DNA of 64,000 bases from Mya arenaria (Eukaryota; Mollusca; Bivalvia; Myida; Myidae), in NCBI RefSeq assembly GCF_026914265.1, contig NC_069126.1, positions 34,049,346 through 34,113,345 on the forward strand, in the 5' to 3' direction. Each line of letters opens with the position of its first letter. The first letter of the stretch is position 1. The notes beneath the pieces are model-generated. The model saw only the letters and a list, made by a program, of their open reading frames with translations, was not told where the DNA came from and did not search any database. Shown one piece after another: positions 12,151 through 24,601 of the stretch. Position numbers and translations under genes: made by a program.

Positions 12151-14179
12151 GTTTACCATGACTGGGAATGTTCCCGTTGTGTAATTATGCAAAAAAATAA
12201 ATTCATTTCGCAACTTGTTGTAAGTTTCGCAATCATCTGTATTGTGGTTAAGTATTTAATGTTGTAATAAATAATTACAACATCGTATAGATGAAATGTC
12301 GATATCAAACCAATCTCATCTGAAATTCAAACAAACTTGTTCATTTCAACAAATGTTAACGACCGATCTATATGATTTCTAAATGAAATTATACCAATAA
12401 CACGTATTCGTTATTTTTCCTATCTAGTTCAAAGTTAAATATAAATGATTGCCGATACTTTTTTTTAAAAAACAAACAAATTAAATATACCATTTCTTTT
12501 GTTTAGTGAGCATTCCTATGAGAACCGTAATTGCGGTTTCGTCTGTTTCCATCCCTTTGTACGCTTTCAAGTTTTTCAGCACATCAAAACCGTTAATAAA
12601 CAAACAAGTGTTTGTGTAGAAAGAGGACACTAACCGTTGATTACAAGAAGGATTTTGCAAAAAAACTTCGATAATCACTTTTAAACGATTAGCATCTTAC
12701 TGTGTCATTTAAAGAGTTCATGAAAAACAACGTTTTGTTTATTTCAAAACTGGCTCGATAGCCGGCTGTTATTCCCTAATAACATTTCCTTTCCATGTAT
12801 TTCAAAGTAATCATTTTATGTCAATATTGTAAGTATGAAAAAGATATGAACACCATACACCACATACATACTGTTTCGGACAATACTGAGCCTTAGGGCC
12901 GAATTCAGAACAACCACTGTCACTCATTCTCAATGAGTTAATTCTCAGTAATCACATAGCTTAATAATTATTTCCGAGTGGAAGGTTTATCCGAAGTGTT
13001 TTGCGTGAGTGGGGCGTGCTCGGCTAGACCATTTGAACTGCTCCCGGTGATTGTTTGTGAATATGAGTTGACGGAGTGTGAATGGTAAATGTACATGATA
13101 AGTAGAAGAGATGGAGTATATTAGAGGTTTTAAAGAATTAGGAACATCCTCGATCCCAGACCATATTAAACAGACAGGGATGGTTCACTGAAGTACTTCA
13201 ATAACGTGGACTTCTATTAAAGAATCTAATTTTGAAAAGGATGCCTCAATCGGTAATTCGTGCTGATCTTGAACACCCATTAAACTGGGCGGTTGCATTT
13301 TCTTCCTGGCCTCAATTATTTGAGTTTGAGGTTTTTGTCAGTAAATAAATATTTGAGGCGACATGTTCATTTCATAGCTTACAGCCAGACAGATGATTTA
13401 GTTTTGTAAATGGTAATCTCAGTCTTAGAATAATATTGACGTTTCCTTGTCGCAATTTTTATTAATGAGGCACAAAACTATAAGAATTGAGTGTTCCTTA
13501 CGTGAATGTTGTCGGAGTGTGAGTGATAGTGGCTTTTCTGAATTCGGCACAAAATGTTTAAAGTAGTCTCCCCCCAAAAATCCTAGCCACTCTCTTAAGT
13601 TGTGCATATGAAAAGATTTTACGGCAATCATATTTACCAACGAGGTTTCTTTTTATAAACTGTGACTTATTATGTATTCACACATCTCTAATGTTCAGGA
13701 ATGTAACAGCTTCAATTGTCTTCATTACGTCTTGGTAACAGTTAAATGAGATAAATAGAGTAAGAAACAATATTGATTCGCCCTGCAATTTAGTGAAAAA
13801 ATGCAAACTGCATATATTACACAAATAACTATGTTAGCTTACTTAGAATGAACGATGTAGCGGGCTTTATTTATAAGTGTGTGTACTGTCACTTACATTG
13901 CTACATGTATACATGTACAAATAGCATAGTCTCAGAGAAAACAGAATCCTTTTTTACCCATATGCACGAAATACAGTGTTATATTGCATTCATTTTAATT
14001 GTATCAAGTGTTTAAGAAGTGACATTTTTGGCCGAAACGACCACCTGATTGCATCAAATATCTTTTGACGTATACTTTGCGTTGGTTTTCTGTATCTTAA
14101 AGTTAGAAATCCTAGACAACTTATTGACCAGTCTATAATATTAAACTTTTTTGTCAGAAATCGCTTAACATTATTTTCA
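12151..14179. other. Intergenic sequence, no gene seen
   Basis: No coding exon, RNA gene or named repeat supported. The short open frames here have no recognisable similarity. Confidence 0.4.
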
Positions 14180-14888
14180 GGCAGCCATACACTGCAGTCT
14201 GTAAATGTAGCAGTGCTCCGTTTACATCAGCTTGTGTCCTAAAACTTGCTTCTGGTTCATCATCCATACAAATACATTTTTTATTTGAGGGGTTGTAACA
14301 TATGATAACCATGGTATTCTATATTAAAACCTTCGTAGCATTCTTGTTTGGCCGGGATCACAAGAACATTGGTTTGGTTTTGGGCGTCCTGCACACGGCA
14401 CACGATATGTCGTGGTCTTTGAAATGGTCTCAGATTGTTCCGTGACATTCATACTTGGCATGGTTTTAAGTGACCTAAACAATGCTTGCACGTACACCAT
14501 GGCGGTACAAATTGTATTGTAAGTATTGAATCTAGGGTTTTCACAAAAACTCAAAGTAGTTGAACAAAACTACAATTTAACTATAATAACACATAGATTT
14601 ATAACTACTAACGAACTAGTTAACGCTGTCAAATAAATCGATGCATTATCAATATAAATTGAACTTATTATCAGTGTTTCTGGCCAGCTGGTCAACTAGA
14701 GTTGTATGAGAGGTAACGTTAGCAAACAGTTCGTTTTTGTCCCTCTGTAAGCTTTCGAGTTTGACCAGCACCCGTACTCAAACCGGTTGCTTGTATAGCA
14801 AGAAGGCTCTGTGATTTGATTCCATAATTTACTTTGCGCACAGCAAAACCCTATTACACACTATTAAACACACTAACATGTCCATCAT
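14180..14888 (-). pseudogene. C4-collagen-like pseudogene, copy D
   Basis: This is a minus-strand duplicate of the intact gene at 19278-20516. The exon-1 relic (about 14683-14888) keeps an ATG at 14888 and SCYTSNRFEY-like codons. It has an insertion in the signal peptide that shifts it into a TAA, and a deletion where the intact copy has the FEYEFGVL codons. The exon-2 relic (about 14180-14470) keeps only the C-terminal half, from roughly the FWDHLKDND region to the HFQQAVCGS region, with further indels. An internal deletion has joined mid-exon 2 to intron sequence: 'gtgacctaaacaat...cgtacaccatgg' at 14470-14502 matches 20114-20145 in the intact gene's intron. The duplication extends through the promoter (TATA-like sequence near 14938) to about 15600. 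Confidence 0.85.
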
Positions 14889-15600
14889 TGTGTAGCACAG
14901 TCTTTCCTGTATGTGTTCGTTACCAATGCAGATTTATTTATATAGCAGTAGGCTTGAAGCATTTGAATGCCGTTATTAGCGATAACGATAGAATTGAAAG
15001 GTTCCTACAATAACTATAATAAACTTAACTGGTACGTGTTGGAAACGGAATAGTTTTAAATTTCAAACAAATGGTTCAAACATGTTTTTATTTTGTGTTT
15101 TAGTACCGTCTAAGACGAAATAAATCGCTTCTCGTACTTAGCTCAATTATATTCAAAGCACTCCAAAGCATGTGAAAATAATATAGGGTACTGGTTGGCG
15201 ATATATTATTTGCCTTAAAGCGCTTACCTTAAATAAATGACATCAATTGTTATGGTGTATGCAGCAGAGTCTCAAACGTTATTTTTTTCTCAGTGCATAG
15301 TTTGAGGTCCATAAGGAAATATCAAAAAAACATATCGAAACCTTTGTGTACTTAGTTGTATTTTTTAATAACAATAAGCTGAGTACCTAAATGTGTGGAC
15401 GTTTTAAGTTGTTTTTTAATGCGTTTTAAACGTTTTAAAGATAATTTTATCTAAAGATTTTCGTATATTCTTATTTAAGTAGGTCGGCAAAGTTGAGCCT
15501 CTTAATAAGACACTAGAAAAACATACATCGTATCACAACGTTTTCTTCATAACCAAACTTTCTGGAGTTATAATTATAATAACATTATTACATTAATCAA
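14889..15600. repeat. 5' flank of copy D, part of a segmental duplication with 20517-21290
   Basis: This flank aligns in order with sequence upstream of the intact gene. Both contain TCTTTCCTGTATGTGTTCGT, TTTATATAGCAGTAGGCT, a GCGATAACGATAG element, AGCACTCCAAAGC, GGGTACTGGTTGGCGA and AAGACACTAGAAAAACATAC, at similar spacing. Scattered substitutions and small indels show that the duplication is not recent. Confidence 0.85.
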
Positions 15601-15608
15601 AATAAATG

Positions 15609-15636
15609 CGGTGTGTGTGTGAGCGCGCGCGCGCGC

Positions 15637-15671
<35 letters not shown>

Positions 15672-15880
15672 TGTGTGTGTGTGTGAGAGAGAGAGAGCGA
15701 GAGAGAAAGAAAGAGAGAGACAGACAGAGAGACAGACATACAGAGAGTGCGAGTAAGTGCGTTTGTGAGTTTGTGTGTGCGTGCGTGCGAGAGAGAATGA
15801 ATGAGCTGTTATGTTAGTGTGTGTGCGTCCGTGTGTATGTGCGTGCTTGTGTGCATGCGCACATACCTGCATGCTTTATG
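15609..15880. repeat. Compound GT/GC/GA microsatellite
   Basis: A run of GTGTGT, GCGCGC, (GTGC)n, GTGTGT and then GAGA/GACA repeats. It sits at the point where the paralogous flank at about 21268 has only a short GCGTGTGTGTATGGG seed. The open frame on the minus strand is a by-product of the repeat. Confidence 0.95.
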
Positions 15881-16269
15881 TGTGGGTGTGAAACAGTTCG
15901 CTGCCTTTCTCTACAAAGTACTAAGTATATCAAACATCGTCTATAGGTGTGCTTTTTGGTCCCACATCTTCTAAATCTTCAGTAGCTTATATGTGAGTGC
16001 CAAATTAACGTCCTCAGCTTGAGCTCTTTTATCATTTACATTTCATGAAAGAAAAACAACGAGGTCAGTAGTGAAACAACGCTGGTCACTTCAGTCAACT
16101 ACGTAGTTAATGTAATTCAGTTATGTCTCTATCAAAATGGCCTACGTAAAGCGTCGTCCGGAGCGTATACACCAGATAAATTTGACACACTCAATACCAA
16201 AAATGTTTACGACTGTTTAAACCCTCTGGATGCTCTTTCGTCTCCTTAGATATGTCAGAGGTATCGATC

Positions 16270-16970
16270 TTATTTATTTTCTATTCTTATTCTTGTCAAC
16301 ATCCCCTTTTCATGCTTCGCATGAGCCACTTGGCGTTCTAATCCACTTCATCCTCTTCTGTCTGTAATTGTTTGACTCTATTCTCTGGCGAGTGGATCCC
16401 ACTATATCATTCTTGGCGAAGTCCGCGTCATCTCCATTTATTCCGCCTGTTGCACCATTAAACACAGTAACATCCTTTCTCTGTTTGTCAGTGACAAATG
16501 CCCTGTTTCGAAGGAATTAAGTTGCTGTTAAGGCAAATTTGTTCCCCTATAGAAGATACAAATGGCATTAAACTTCAAATCGAAGACGATGTTTAAGGAA
16601 TGTGTTTTATCTTCAAACTGTGCCTTAGCATCCAGGTGAGATTGTATGACCAGCTGAATAGTATTGAAGAGTGATGTTGTGCACGCAAACTGGTTTAACC
16701 CCCTAGTAAATTTACATTTTACTGACCGTTCCAACGCACGGTATTCTCTTGATAATCTTGATAAACGCACTTAGTTTGTTTTTAAATAGTGTATGTGCAG
16801 TGTGTTGTTTGTTGAGTTTTGTGCTGTTTTTCAGTGTTTCTTGTTTGTGATTTATTTTGGTATGTTTTGTTCCATATCTTTGTCAATTATTCTGTGCCAT
16901 TAAACGGGGTTTATGTTTAAAGGTTTGGCTACTGAGCTTGTTTCTGTAGTTTTTCATATACATATTAAAT
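16270..16970. repeat. Dispersed repeat, also seen near 60690-60950
   Basis: The part at about 16680-16960 resembles 60715-60950: both carry GCACGCAAACTGGTTTAA or GTACGCAAACTAATTAAA, then ACATTTTACTGA/ACATTTTGCTGA, CTTGATAAAC, GTTTATGTTTAAA and a 'ctactgarcttgtwtctgt' segment. The left part reads like a longer composite repeat. It resembles a dispersed repeat that I recall from bivalve sequence; the family name is not known to me. Confidence 0.55.
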
Positions 16971-19250
16971 GTCTCTGCTCTGAGAAAATATTCTAATTGT
17001 ATTAACAAGTGCTGAAAAAGTGAACAACAAATGTTTGACATTTTATGCCACAATTACGGCATCAGACGTATATACTTGATAACTCATCTCGAATACATGA
17101 TAATACTTTTAGTCAAACAAATATCTCAGTTTATTTTTAAGTGAATGAAATCCGCGTTAGCAAATGCTTAATCTATTTATTTTGTGTAAAATGGCTATAT
17201 TCCTAAATCTCTAAAACAATTATAATACAGGAATAGACAACTTCAAACCAAAGGCAGCAATTGAATGGCTGTTACGATGTGACAAAAATAACACTCACTT
17301 AAAATGGCATTTCCTGTGTGCTGGCGTTGAAAGTCAGTTCCTTCGCACTTAAGTGTTTATTCTCTCTTCCTTCAGAGACAATTGAATTTGAGCCACAGTC
17401 AACGCGTTTGGCGTTGGGTTTTCAGAACAATGCGGTGCTCTGTATTTATCGCAGTTGTTGTAAAAACTGAAATCATGCACCCACCACCCCAAATAGGTCA
17501 CCACACTAGGAAACCTTGTTAACTCGTTTAAACCACTTGCAAATATGGCCGAAAAATCGACATAAATCGTCACCAAAATTCTGGTACTCACCAAAGTGAA
17601 GAAGGCGCAGTACTATCTAGAAGGTGATGTAGGAGAAACATACACCTACCATCCCATATAGGTCACCACACTTTGAAAACTTTGGAAATATTTTGTTTAT
17701 TGTAAAAAATATGCGCATGTCACCAACAAAGTCAATCGATGCTTGTTCCTCTCTTATGTTATGGCTCATTTGGGAGGATACAATGTTAGTAGACGATATC
17801 CACAGTCTCGAAATAGGGAAAACTAGGCTGGAGCCGTGGATGTGGAAAGATAATCTTGCAATGCTAGACGAATTAATAGAACGAGCTGTATCCTGTCACT
17901 TTTTTTTAAAACACACGTGAAATTAACTTTAAATAGTAGAAGTACAGAAATGATTGTGTGTTTTTTATAAGCCGACATCAACGGGATGATGCAGCGGCAT
18001 GTTCACAAACACTCGTGTTTACTGGGTAGATTGAAACAAACTGACTCTTTTTTTAAAAAGGTTGTAAAACTGAAATGCGTTATTCAATATTGTGGAATCA
18101 AGCTTATAGTATATATAAAAGGTTATGTTTGTTATTGTGTATACTATCAGTAAAATTAATTAAAAACGGTCCGTTTTCGCGATCCCTAAACGTCTTTAAT
18201 TAATTTTGCTCCGAATAGTTTCCATGATCAACATTTGGCTAATATCATAAATCATCAATGGCATCCAAGCGTTTGATAAATGAATATTATAGAGTGTTAT
18301 AACAAATAGTAACGATAATTTGGAATTTCATTCAAAACCTTTCTGATGTCATAGCGGAAAACAACTTATCTGCATAATTGTATGAGTTATCAATATCAAT
18401 ACTATTTCATAACATTTAACCTGTAATTCATACGAATACGGCGGTATCTTTCAATTAAAGTTAATGTTAGTTATTGCTTTTTTTAAATATCAAGTAATAT
18501 TAATACAAACAACTATAAAAAATGTATATGTAAAATATCGATGAACACTAAGTTCAAATTTGTTAGCTTGTTACCTGAATAAACTGATATGGCGTAAAAC
18601 TCTAGTCGCACTGGATTAACGAACGATTTAATTCTTCCGACATCTTCCAACCAATAGATATCTGTTATGCTTAGTGGTGTGCATTATTACAATATACTGA
18701 ATGTTGTCACGTGTTTAAGAAATTACACTGTTTTTGGCCAAGGCTTTATTTAACTTCATCAAAATCCTTTTTATGTGTGTGTCAGGGAAAATATTGTTTA
18801 AAACATTTATCTTAGACTGAGGGGCATTTTTGGTCTATAATTAGGAAGTTCTGAAACGTTGTGCTCTTACTGTGAAAATGTCAACCTTTGACAAAAACAG
18901 CTTTAACGGAAGTTGCAATGAAATAATGTTAAACTTATCAAATCCATTGTGAATATTTATGGTTTAAGAGTTAGAAATCTGTATAATAAATAAATAATAC
19001 AGACTCAAAATATTCAAAACTCTTATAGGTCCGTTTACTGTTTGGCATAGTGGTCATAACATCAATTAATAGCATTGAGATTTGTTTCTGATCGATATAA
19101 AAGCATGTTTTTTTGTCTTTTGTCTATAAATTATCAACTGAGGCCGACACAGGAATTCAATAAGGCCACAGTAAATATACTCAAACTAAAGATACTGATG
19201 CTTTAAAATCGTTTGTAATATTTCCTCGAAATGTTTTAGTGATCATATAG
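16971..19250. other. Intergenic sequence, no gene supported
   Basis: One short duplication is visible: TAGGTCACCACACT occurs near 17494 and near 17658 in similar surroundings. A 75-codon open frame at 17693-17920 has no recognisable similarity and no other support. Nothing else could be assigned. Confidence 0.4.
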
Positions 19251-19277
19251 TAAAGCAATATAGCATGAATAAGAGTT

Positions 19278-20516
19278 TTACAATGACTCATATGTACAAA
19301 CTACACATGTTAGTTCTCTTCCTCCAATGTAAGGCAGACATGGCAGGGAGCCACACACTGCTTGCTGAAAATGTAGCAGTGCTCCGTTTACATCAGCTTG
19401 TGTCCCTATTCGTGCTTCTGGTTCACCATCCATGCAAATATATTCTTTATTAGATGGATGAGTATCCCGTTCCGCCATAAGATAACCATGGTATTCTTTA
19501 TTCCAACCTTCGTAGCATTCTTGTCTGGCTGGAATCATAAGAACATTGGTTTTGGACGTCCTACACACGGCACACGGTATGTCGTTGTCTTTTAAATGGT
19601 CCCAGAATGTTCCATGAACTTGATACTCGGCACCATGCACGTCACCTTTGTAGCTTGGCGTCGTATCCGGACCCCACTGTGGATCCTTAGGTAGACATAG
19701 GTAGTTGGCACCGTTGCCATGCTTATCATGCGGTGCCCCACCAGCAAACCCGTTGTAGACGAGTTCAGCGTCAATATCGATTGGGCACTCTGTTCTTCCC
19801 CAGCGATTGTAGGTGTCTCCACCGGGATCCTTAAGTCCTTTTATACTGTTAACAGTGTCTGTGAGGTTTTGTATCATCAATTTGTCCTCTGAAATTGAAG
19901 GAAAATAAGTGTCTTTAGTACTTTAAGTATTTTAAAATCGAAACCGACACTTATCGCGTTATTCGTTTATATGTTTAACGTGTATCGTTTTAAATTGCGC
20001 AACACACTATCGGATGGTTAACTATTTAATAGTGTTGGTAATCATTACATATAATGTGAGAACAATGCTTATTGAAAAATACATAAAATCATGTGCGTAT
20101 TGCGTTCGAAGTGTGTGACCTAAACAATATTGAACGTACACCATGGCTGTATAAAGTCTAAGTATTGTATTCAGACTTTTCATAAAATAATAAGTAGAAG
20201 AACAAAAGTAACTATAATAACACATGGTTTTATTACTGCAAACGAATCGTTAACGCTGTCAAATAAATCGATGCATTATCAATATAAAATTGAACTGACC
20301 ATCAGTTTTTCTGACCAGCTGGTCAACGAGAGCTGTAAGAGATTTGAAGTTAGCAAGTAGTTCGTTTTTGTCCCTCTGTAAGCTTTCGAGTTTTTCCAGC
20401 ACCCCAAACTCGTACTCAAACCGGTTGCTTGTATAGCAAGAAGGCTCTGTCCGTTTATTTAATGATTGACTTTGCGCACAGCAAAACCCTATTAAACACA
20501 CTAAAATGATCATCAT
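19278..20516 (-). CDS. Secreted short-chain collagen C4-like protein, copy C (intact, two exons)
   Basis: Two exons join cleanly: 20516-20300 (217 nt) and 19888-19278 (611 nt), with GT donor at 20299-20298 and AG acceptor at 19890-19889. The intron is in phase 1 and the product is 275 residues. It has an N-terminal signal peptide (MMIILVCLIGFCCAQ), a predicted helical/coiled-coil segment (about residues 33-70, FEYEFGVLEKLESLQRDKNE) and then the conserved domain. Landmarks of the domain are GGDTYNRWGRTECP, ELVYNGFAGG, GANYLCLPKDPQWGPDT, HGAEYQVHGTFW, PCAVCRTSKTNVLMIPARQ, YHGYLMAERD, CGSLPCLPYI and GRELTCVVC. The paired Cys positions suggest disulfides in an extracellular protein. Similar invertebrate proteins are usually named short-chain collagen C4-like, but no Gly-X-Y collagen repeat is visible here, so the name should not be taken as function. 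TATA box at 20563-20572. This is the only clearly intact family member in the window. Confidence 0.92.
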
Positions 20517-20562
20517 TGTGTAACAGTGTCTTTCCTGTATGTGTTCGTGGCCAACGCATATG

Positions 20563-20572
20563 TATTTATATA
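20563..20572 (-). promoter_or_regulatory. TATA box of copy C
   Basis: The minus strand reads TATATAAATA about 47 bp upstream of the ATG at 20516. The same block is retained upstream of pseudogene D (near 14938) and, degraded, near fragment E (about 12098). The core promoter was therefore copied with the gene. Confidence 0.65.
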
Positions 20573-21290
20573 GCAGTAGGCTTAATTACGCACACTAGAC
20601 GCATTTGAAGTCGTTATAAGCGATAACGATAGTACACTTGAAAGCTTCCTACAACAGCTATTAGAAACTTAACTCGTACGTGTAAGAAACGGAATGGTCG
20701 GTAAAACGCAACATTATTAGTCTTTATTCAGGGCAACGAAGGGTTTAAACATGTTTAAATTTGTTTGTTTTAGTATCGTTTATGACGACAGAAATCGCTT
20801 CTCAGTTATATCCATAGCACTCCAAAGCGTGTGAAAATGATAAAGGGTACTGGTTGGCGACAAATATTTGCCTTAAAGAGTCCACCTTAAATACATGACA
20901 TCAATTGTTTTTATAATATATGCAATATAGTCTCAACCGTTTGTTTTTCTTAGTGCATAGTTTCAGGTAATTCATTCCAATGAGTATATAATAAAAAACA
21001 TCTCGATACCTTTTTTGTTCTTAGTTGTTTTTCCAATTACAATAAGCTGTGTACCTAAATTTGTGGACGTTTTAAGTTGTTTTATAATGCGTTTTGAACG
21101 TTTTAAAGATATTTTTATCTTAATAATGTCGTTTATTCTAATTTTAGTAGGTGTGCAAGTTGAGACACTTAATAAGACACTAGAAAAACATACATCATAC
21201 CACAACATTTTCTTCATAATTAAAATTTATGGAGTTCGTAATAATGTTATTATATTAATCATGATTAATGCGTGTGTGTATGGGAGATGT
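20573..21290. repeat. 5' flank of copy C, duplicated at 14889-15600
   Basis: This is the partner of the flank of copy D. Open frames on either strand at 20972-21314 have no protein similarity, and the aligned flank of copy D does not preserve them, so they are treated as non-coding. Confidence 0.8.
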
Positions 21291-22129
21291 GTTTGGCAGT
21301 CTGCTTGGTGTTGATACTGACCAAACAGATTATGAACTCAATGTGCAAAATTCAAACAAAAGGTATTTCATACAAAGATGAGAGCATTCTTTTCCTTACT
21401 GAAAGTTTGACTTTTTTCCCCACCCCCTTTTAGGGAAAAAAGGTTATTGCAAAAGTATCGGTGTCAAGCAAAAGAAATAGTTATTGACCATACAAACAAA
21501 ACATATCAAGGTGTTTTCATAAAACTTATATGTCTTGCTGATGAAAATCTTCAAATGAGAAGGCTCATCACAATTGTTTGAATAATTCTCATTCATTACC
21601 ATCACTAGTTTGAATGAGTAGCGGAAATATTTGTCAAGAGCCAGTTAATATTATCACTTAAGTATTGTTTACATGTTTCCAGTGACACTCTGTTCGTAAG
21701 TAGCATTTATGGCTATTATAATAAACGAATGATAAACCTAGATTGAAAAAGAAGCAGCTGATCAACTTACCATTAACGCATATATTTACTGGTCACGTTA
21801 TCACACTGCACTAACAAACGCACGTGGACTTCGGTTCCTTTTCTTGTATAAAATTGTTATTATCGTAGGCGGTCGTAATTCGTTTAAATCGTAAAATTGA
21901 TTGACCCAGATATAAATAGGCATTTAATCGGGATTTTACAAGCATTTCGTCCCCGCAAGACGGGGATTTACCCGGGGTTGGCTGTACCGAAAGTCAAAGT
22001 CCCCGCCATTTGGGGGAAAATGCTGTGGTTACAATTGACTGGTGCATTATTCACTGGTAGAGTAATTTGCCCCATGCATGGCGCAGTTGGACAATCTTTT
22101 GAAAAGACTTATAATATATGTTATGTGTT

Positions 22130-22238
22130 TCCGTTCCGGACAGAAAAATCCGACCAGAGGGCATCTCTAATGCCAGGTAACAAGGTTTGCCGAGCTACGC
22201 AGCGTGCCCGAGGGTCTGATTTTTCTATCCGGAACGGA
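22130..22238. mobile_element. Foldback/MITE-like element with 21-bp inverted ends
   Basis: The left arm (22130-22150, starting TCCGTTCCGGA) is repeated inverted at 22218-22238 with a single mismatch. Similarity continues inward (CCGACCAGAGGGCA against TGCCCGAGGGTCTG). The element is 109 bp and no coding capacity or target-site duplication was confirmed. Confidence 0.7.
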
Positions 22239-22565
22239 GACTGATGATTGATATTTTTTCTGTGAAAAAATAAATAGAAAAACGCGTTTTTGTTCATTTC
22301 ACCAAAAAGCGCGTGCGATGATGTTTACTGACGTCATGACGCGCAGTATTTTTTTTTTCACTGCATACGTCAAGAAGTTCCTTCAGTATCAGGCCTGTTA
22401 AAGGTTATGTTGTTTTGTTTTGAAAATATATTTGCCAAGTTAAAGTTTATGGCACTCATGTATTGAAATCTCATAATTATGGTAACATTAAGTGTATAAT
22501 AAGAGAAAAACAAGAAACGCCGCGACGAAACCAGGTTTTTAATGATTGACAGAAGAACTTCAGCT

Positions 22566-23640
22566 TGTCTGTTTTTCTATTTTTAGTAACAGTGACCTTG
22601 AACCTAGGGACCCCAAATGCAATCCATTGAAAGGTATCCATAAACTCTTCCTTTATACCAAGTTGTGTCAGGATATGTCAACCCTAACTTAAGTTATTCA
22701 GTTTCAACCATTTTTCTATTTTTAGTAACAGTGACCTTGACCTTGAATCCAGGGACCCCAAACGCTATCCCATGAAAGGTATCCATAACCTTTTCCTTTA
22801 TACCTGGTTTGGTCAAGATATGTAGACCATGACTAAAATTATTCAGTTTCAACTGTTTTTCTATTTTTAGTAACAGTGACCTTGACCTTGAATCTATGCA
22901 CCCCAAAACGCAATCCCATAAAAGTATCCATATACTCTCCATATAGACCAAGTTCAGTCAAGAAATGTCAACCCTAACTAAAGATATTCAGTTTGAACCA
23001 TTTTTCTATTTTTAGTAACAGTGACCTTGACCCTTTGGACCCTAAATGCAATCCCATGAAAGGTATCTATTATCTCTTTCTATACACCAAGTTTAGTCAA
23101 GATATGTCATCCCGAACTAAAGTTATTTAGTTTCAACCGTTTTTATATTTTAAGTTACAATAACCTTGACCTTGAACCTATGAACCTCAATCGCAATCCC
23201 ATGAAAGGTACCCATAAACTCTTGTTATAGACCAAGTTTGGTTAAGATATGTCAACCCTTACTAAAGTTATTCAGTTTCAACCGTTTATTATTTATTTTC
23301 AGTAAGAGTCACCTTGACCTTGAACCTAGGGACCCCAAACGCAATCCCATGAAAGGTCTCCATACACTCTTCCTATAGACCAAGCTTAGTCAAGATATGT
23401 CATCCCTAACTAAAGTTATTCAGTTTCAACCGTTTCTCTATTTTTAGTAACTGTGACCTTGACCTTGACCCTAGGGACCCCAAACGCAATCCCATGAAAG
23501 GTATACATAAACTCTTCCTATTGACCAAGTTTGGTCAAGATATATCAACCCTAACTAAAGTTATTCAGTTTCAACCGTTTTTTCTATTTTTAATAACAGT
23601 AACATTGACCTTGACCCTAGGGACCTTTTGTTCTGGATAG
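22566..23640. repeat. 145-bp satellite, about 7-8 diverged units
   Basis: Units of about 139-146 bp start with CTATTTTTAGTAACAGTGAC, then CTTGACCTTGAACCTAGGGA, CCCCAAACGCAATCCCATGA, GTCAAGATATGTCAACCC, and end with TTATTCAGTTTCAACC. Unit starts are near 22572, 22711, 22856, 23001, 23140, 23285, 23431 and 23577. Most units carry the direct repeat AGGTCAAGGTCA on the minus strand. Open frames on the minus strand inside the array are by-products of the repeat. Confidence 0.93.
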
Positions 23641-24600
23641 TTTTCAGTGCGCACAAATGAGTCATATTATTTGCAACAATGGTGATCTTTGTATGTTTTG
23701 GGTTCTGCCTGGGTTGTCTAGTTTGTTGTGCAGCGAGGGTGGTGGGTACAAAGCTCATCAAGGCACAGGTGGTACAGGCTGCCAATGAGGTACAAGCCTT
23801 TCGCTACATTATCCGAACACTGACCGCATGTCTCGTTAATTAAGCAAGCTCTTTTCGAGAATTTTTGGAACGGAACCGTAAACTACTGGTCAATTGTAAA
23901 CATCCGCACGACCGAAATGATATGTGTCAATATTGACACTCCCCAGTTTTCATTCAAACACATTGGAATCCAGAATCAGAGGCACTTACTAAAACAATCA
24001 ATTTATACTTTCATTTTATGGAACACTAGAAATTGCCTTTAATTGATAACAAGTACAGGCTTTTGCTCATTTATTTATTAGCCGACAAGTGATCGACAAA
24101 TGGGACGTACGTTGCTATGCGGTTTTTAACAGTGCGAATTATAAGACACAAAGACCAAATAACCACAAAGAAATAAATAAATCACATAGTTAACCCTGTT
24201 TTCTTAAGGAACCCCTACCCTGGAATGTTGATTATCTTACTAGGGTGTATGTTAATTAAAACGCTTATTAATGAGATCAACTTATAACAAATGGACCTTT
24301 TGTGATTGATATGACAGATTATCCAAGTAATACGACTCCGGTAAAAAGCATCATTAGAATCATAATCCGGCTTAACATTTAGGAAACAAACGTGATTGCG
24401 ATTTTGTGTTCAATCTACTTATATTCAGATATTTAAATTGAGAGATCAAAAGTTACAAAATCTTCAACACATATGATACCTTAAACACGCCAAATAGCAA
24501 TAAGGTAAGCTTTTTTAAGTACAAGACTGTTAATATCTCAACAATCTCACACATATCAACAAACGAATATTTTGAAGAATCCATTCATACATTAATCAAA
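23641..24600. other. Intergenic sequence between satellite and STAND gene
   Basis: No gene supported. It contains the 3' flank of the STAND gene; no clear minus-strand polyadenylation signal was identified close to its stop codon. Confidence 0.4.
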
Positions 24601-24601
24601 T

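Noticed and set aside
15597..15872. His/Thr/Ser-rich frame on the minus strand
   Set aside because: It is produced by the compound GT/GC/GA microsatellite.
17693..17920. 75-codon plus-strand frame with acidic and Trp-rich residues
   Set aside because: No similarity recognised, no splice or promoter support, and its length is compatible with chance.
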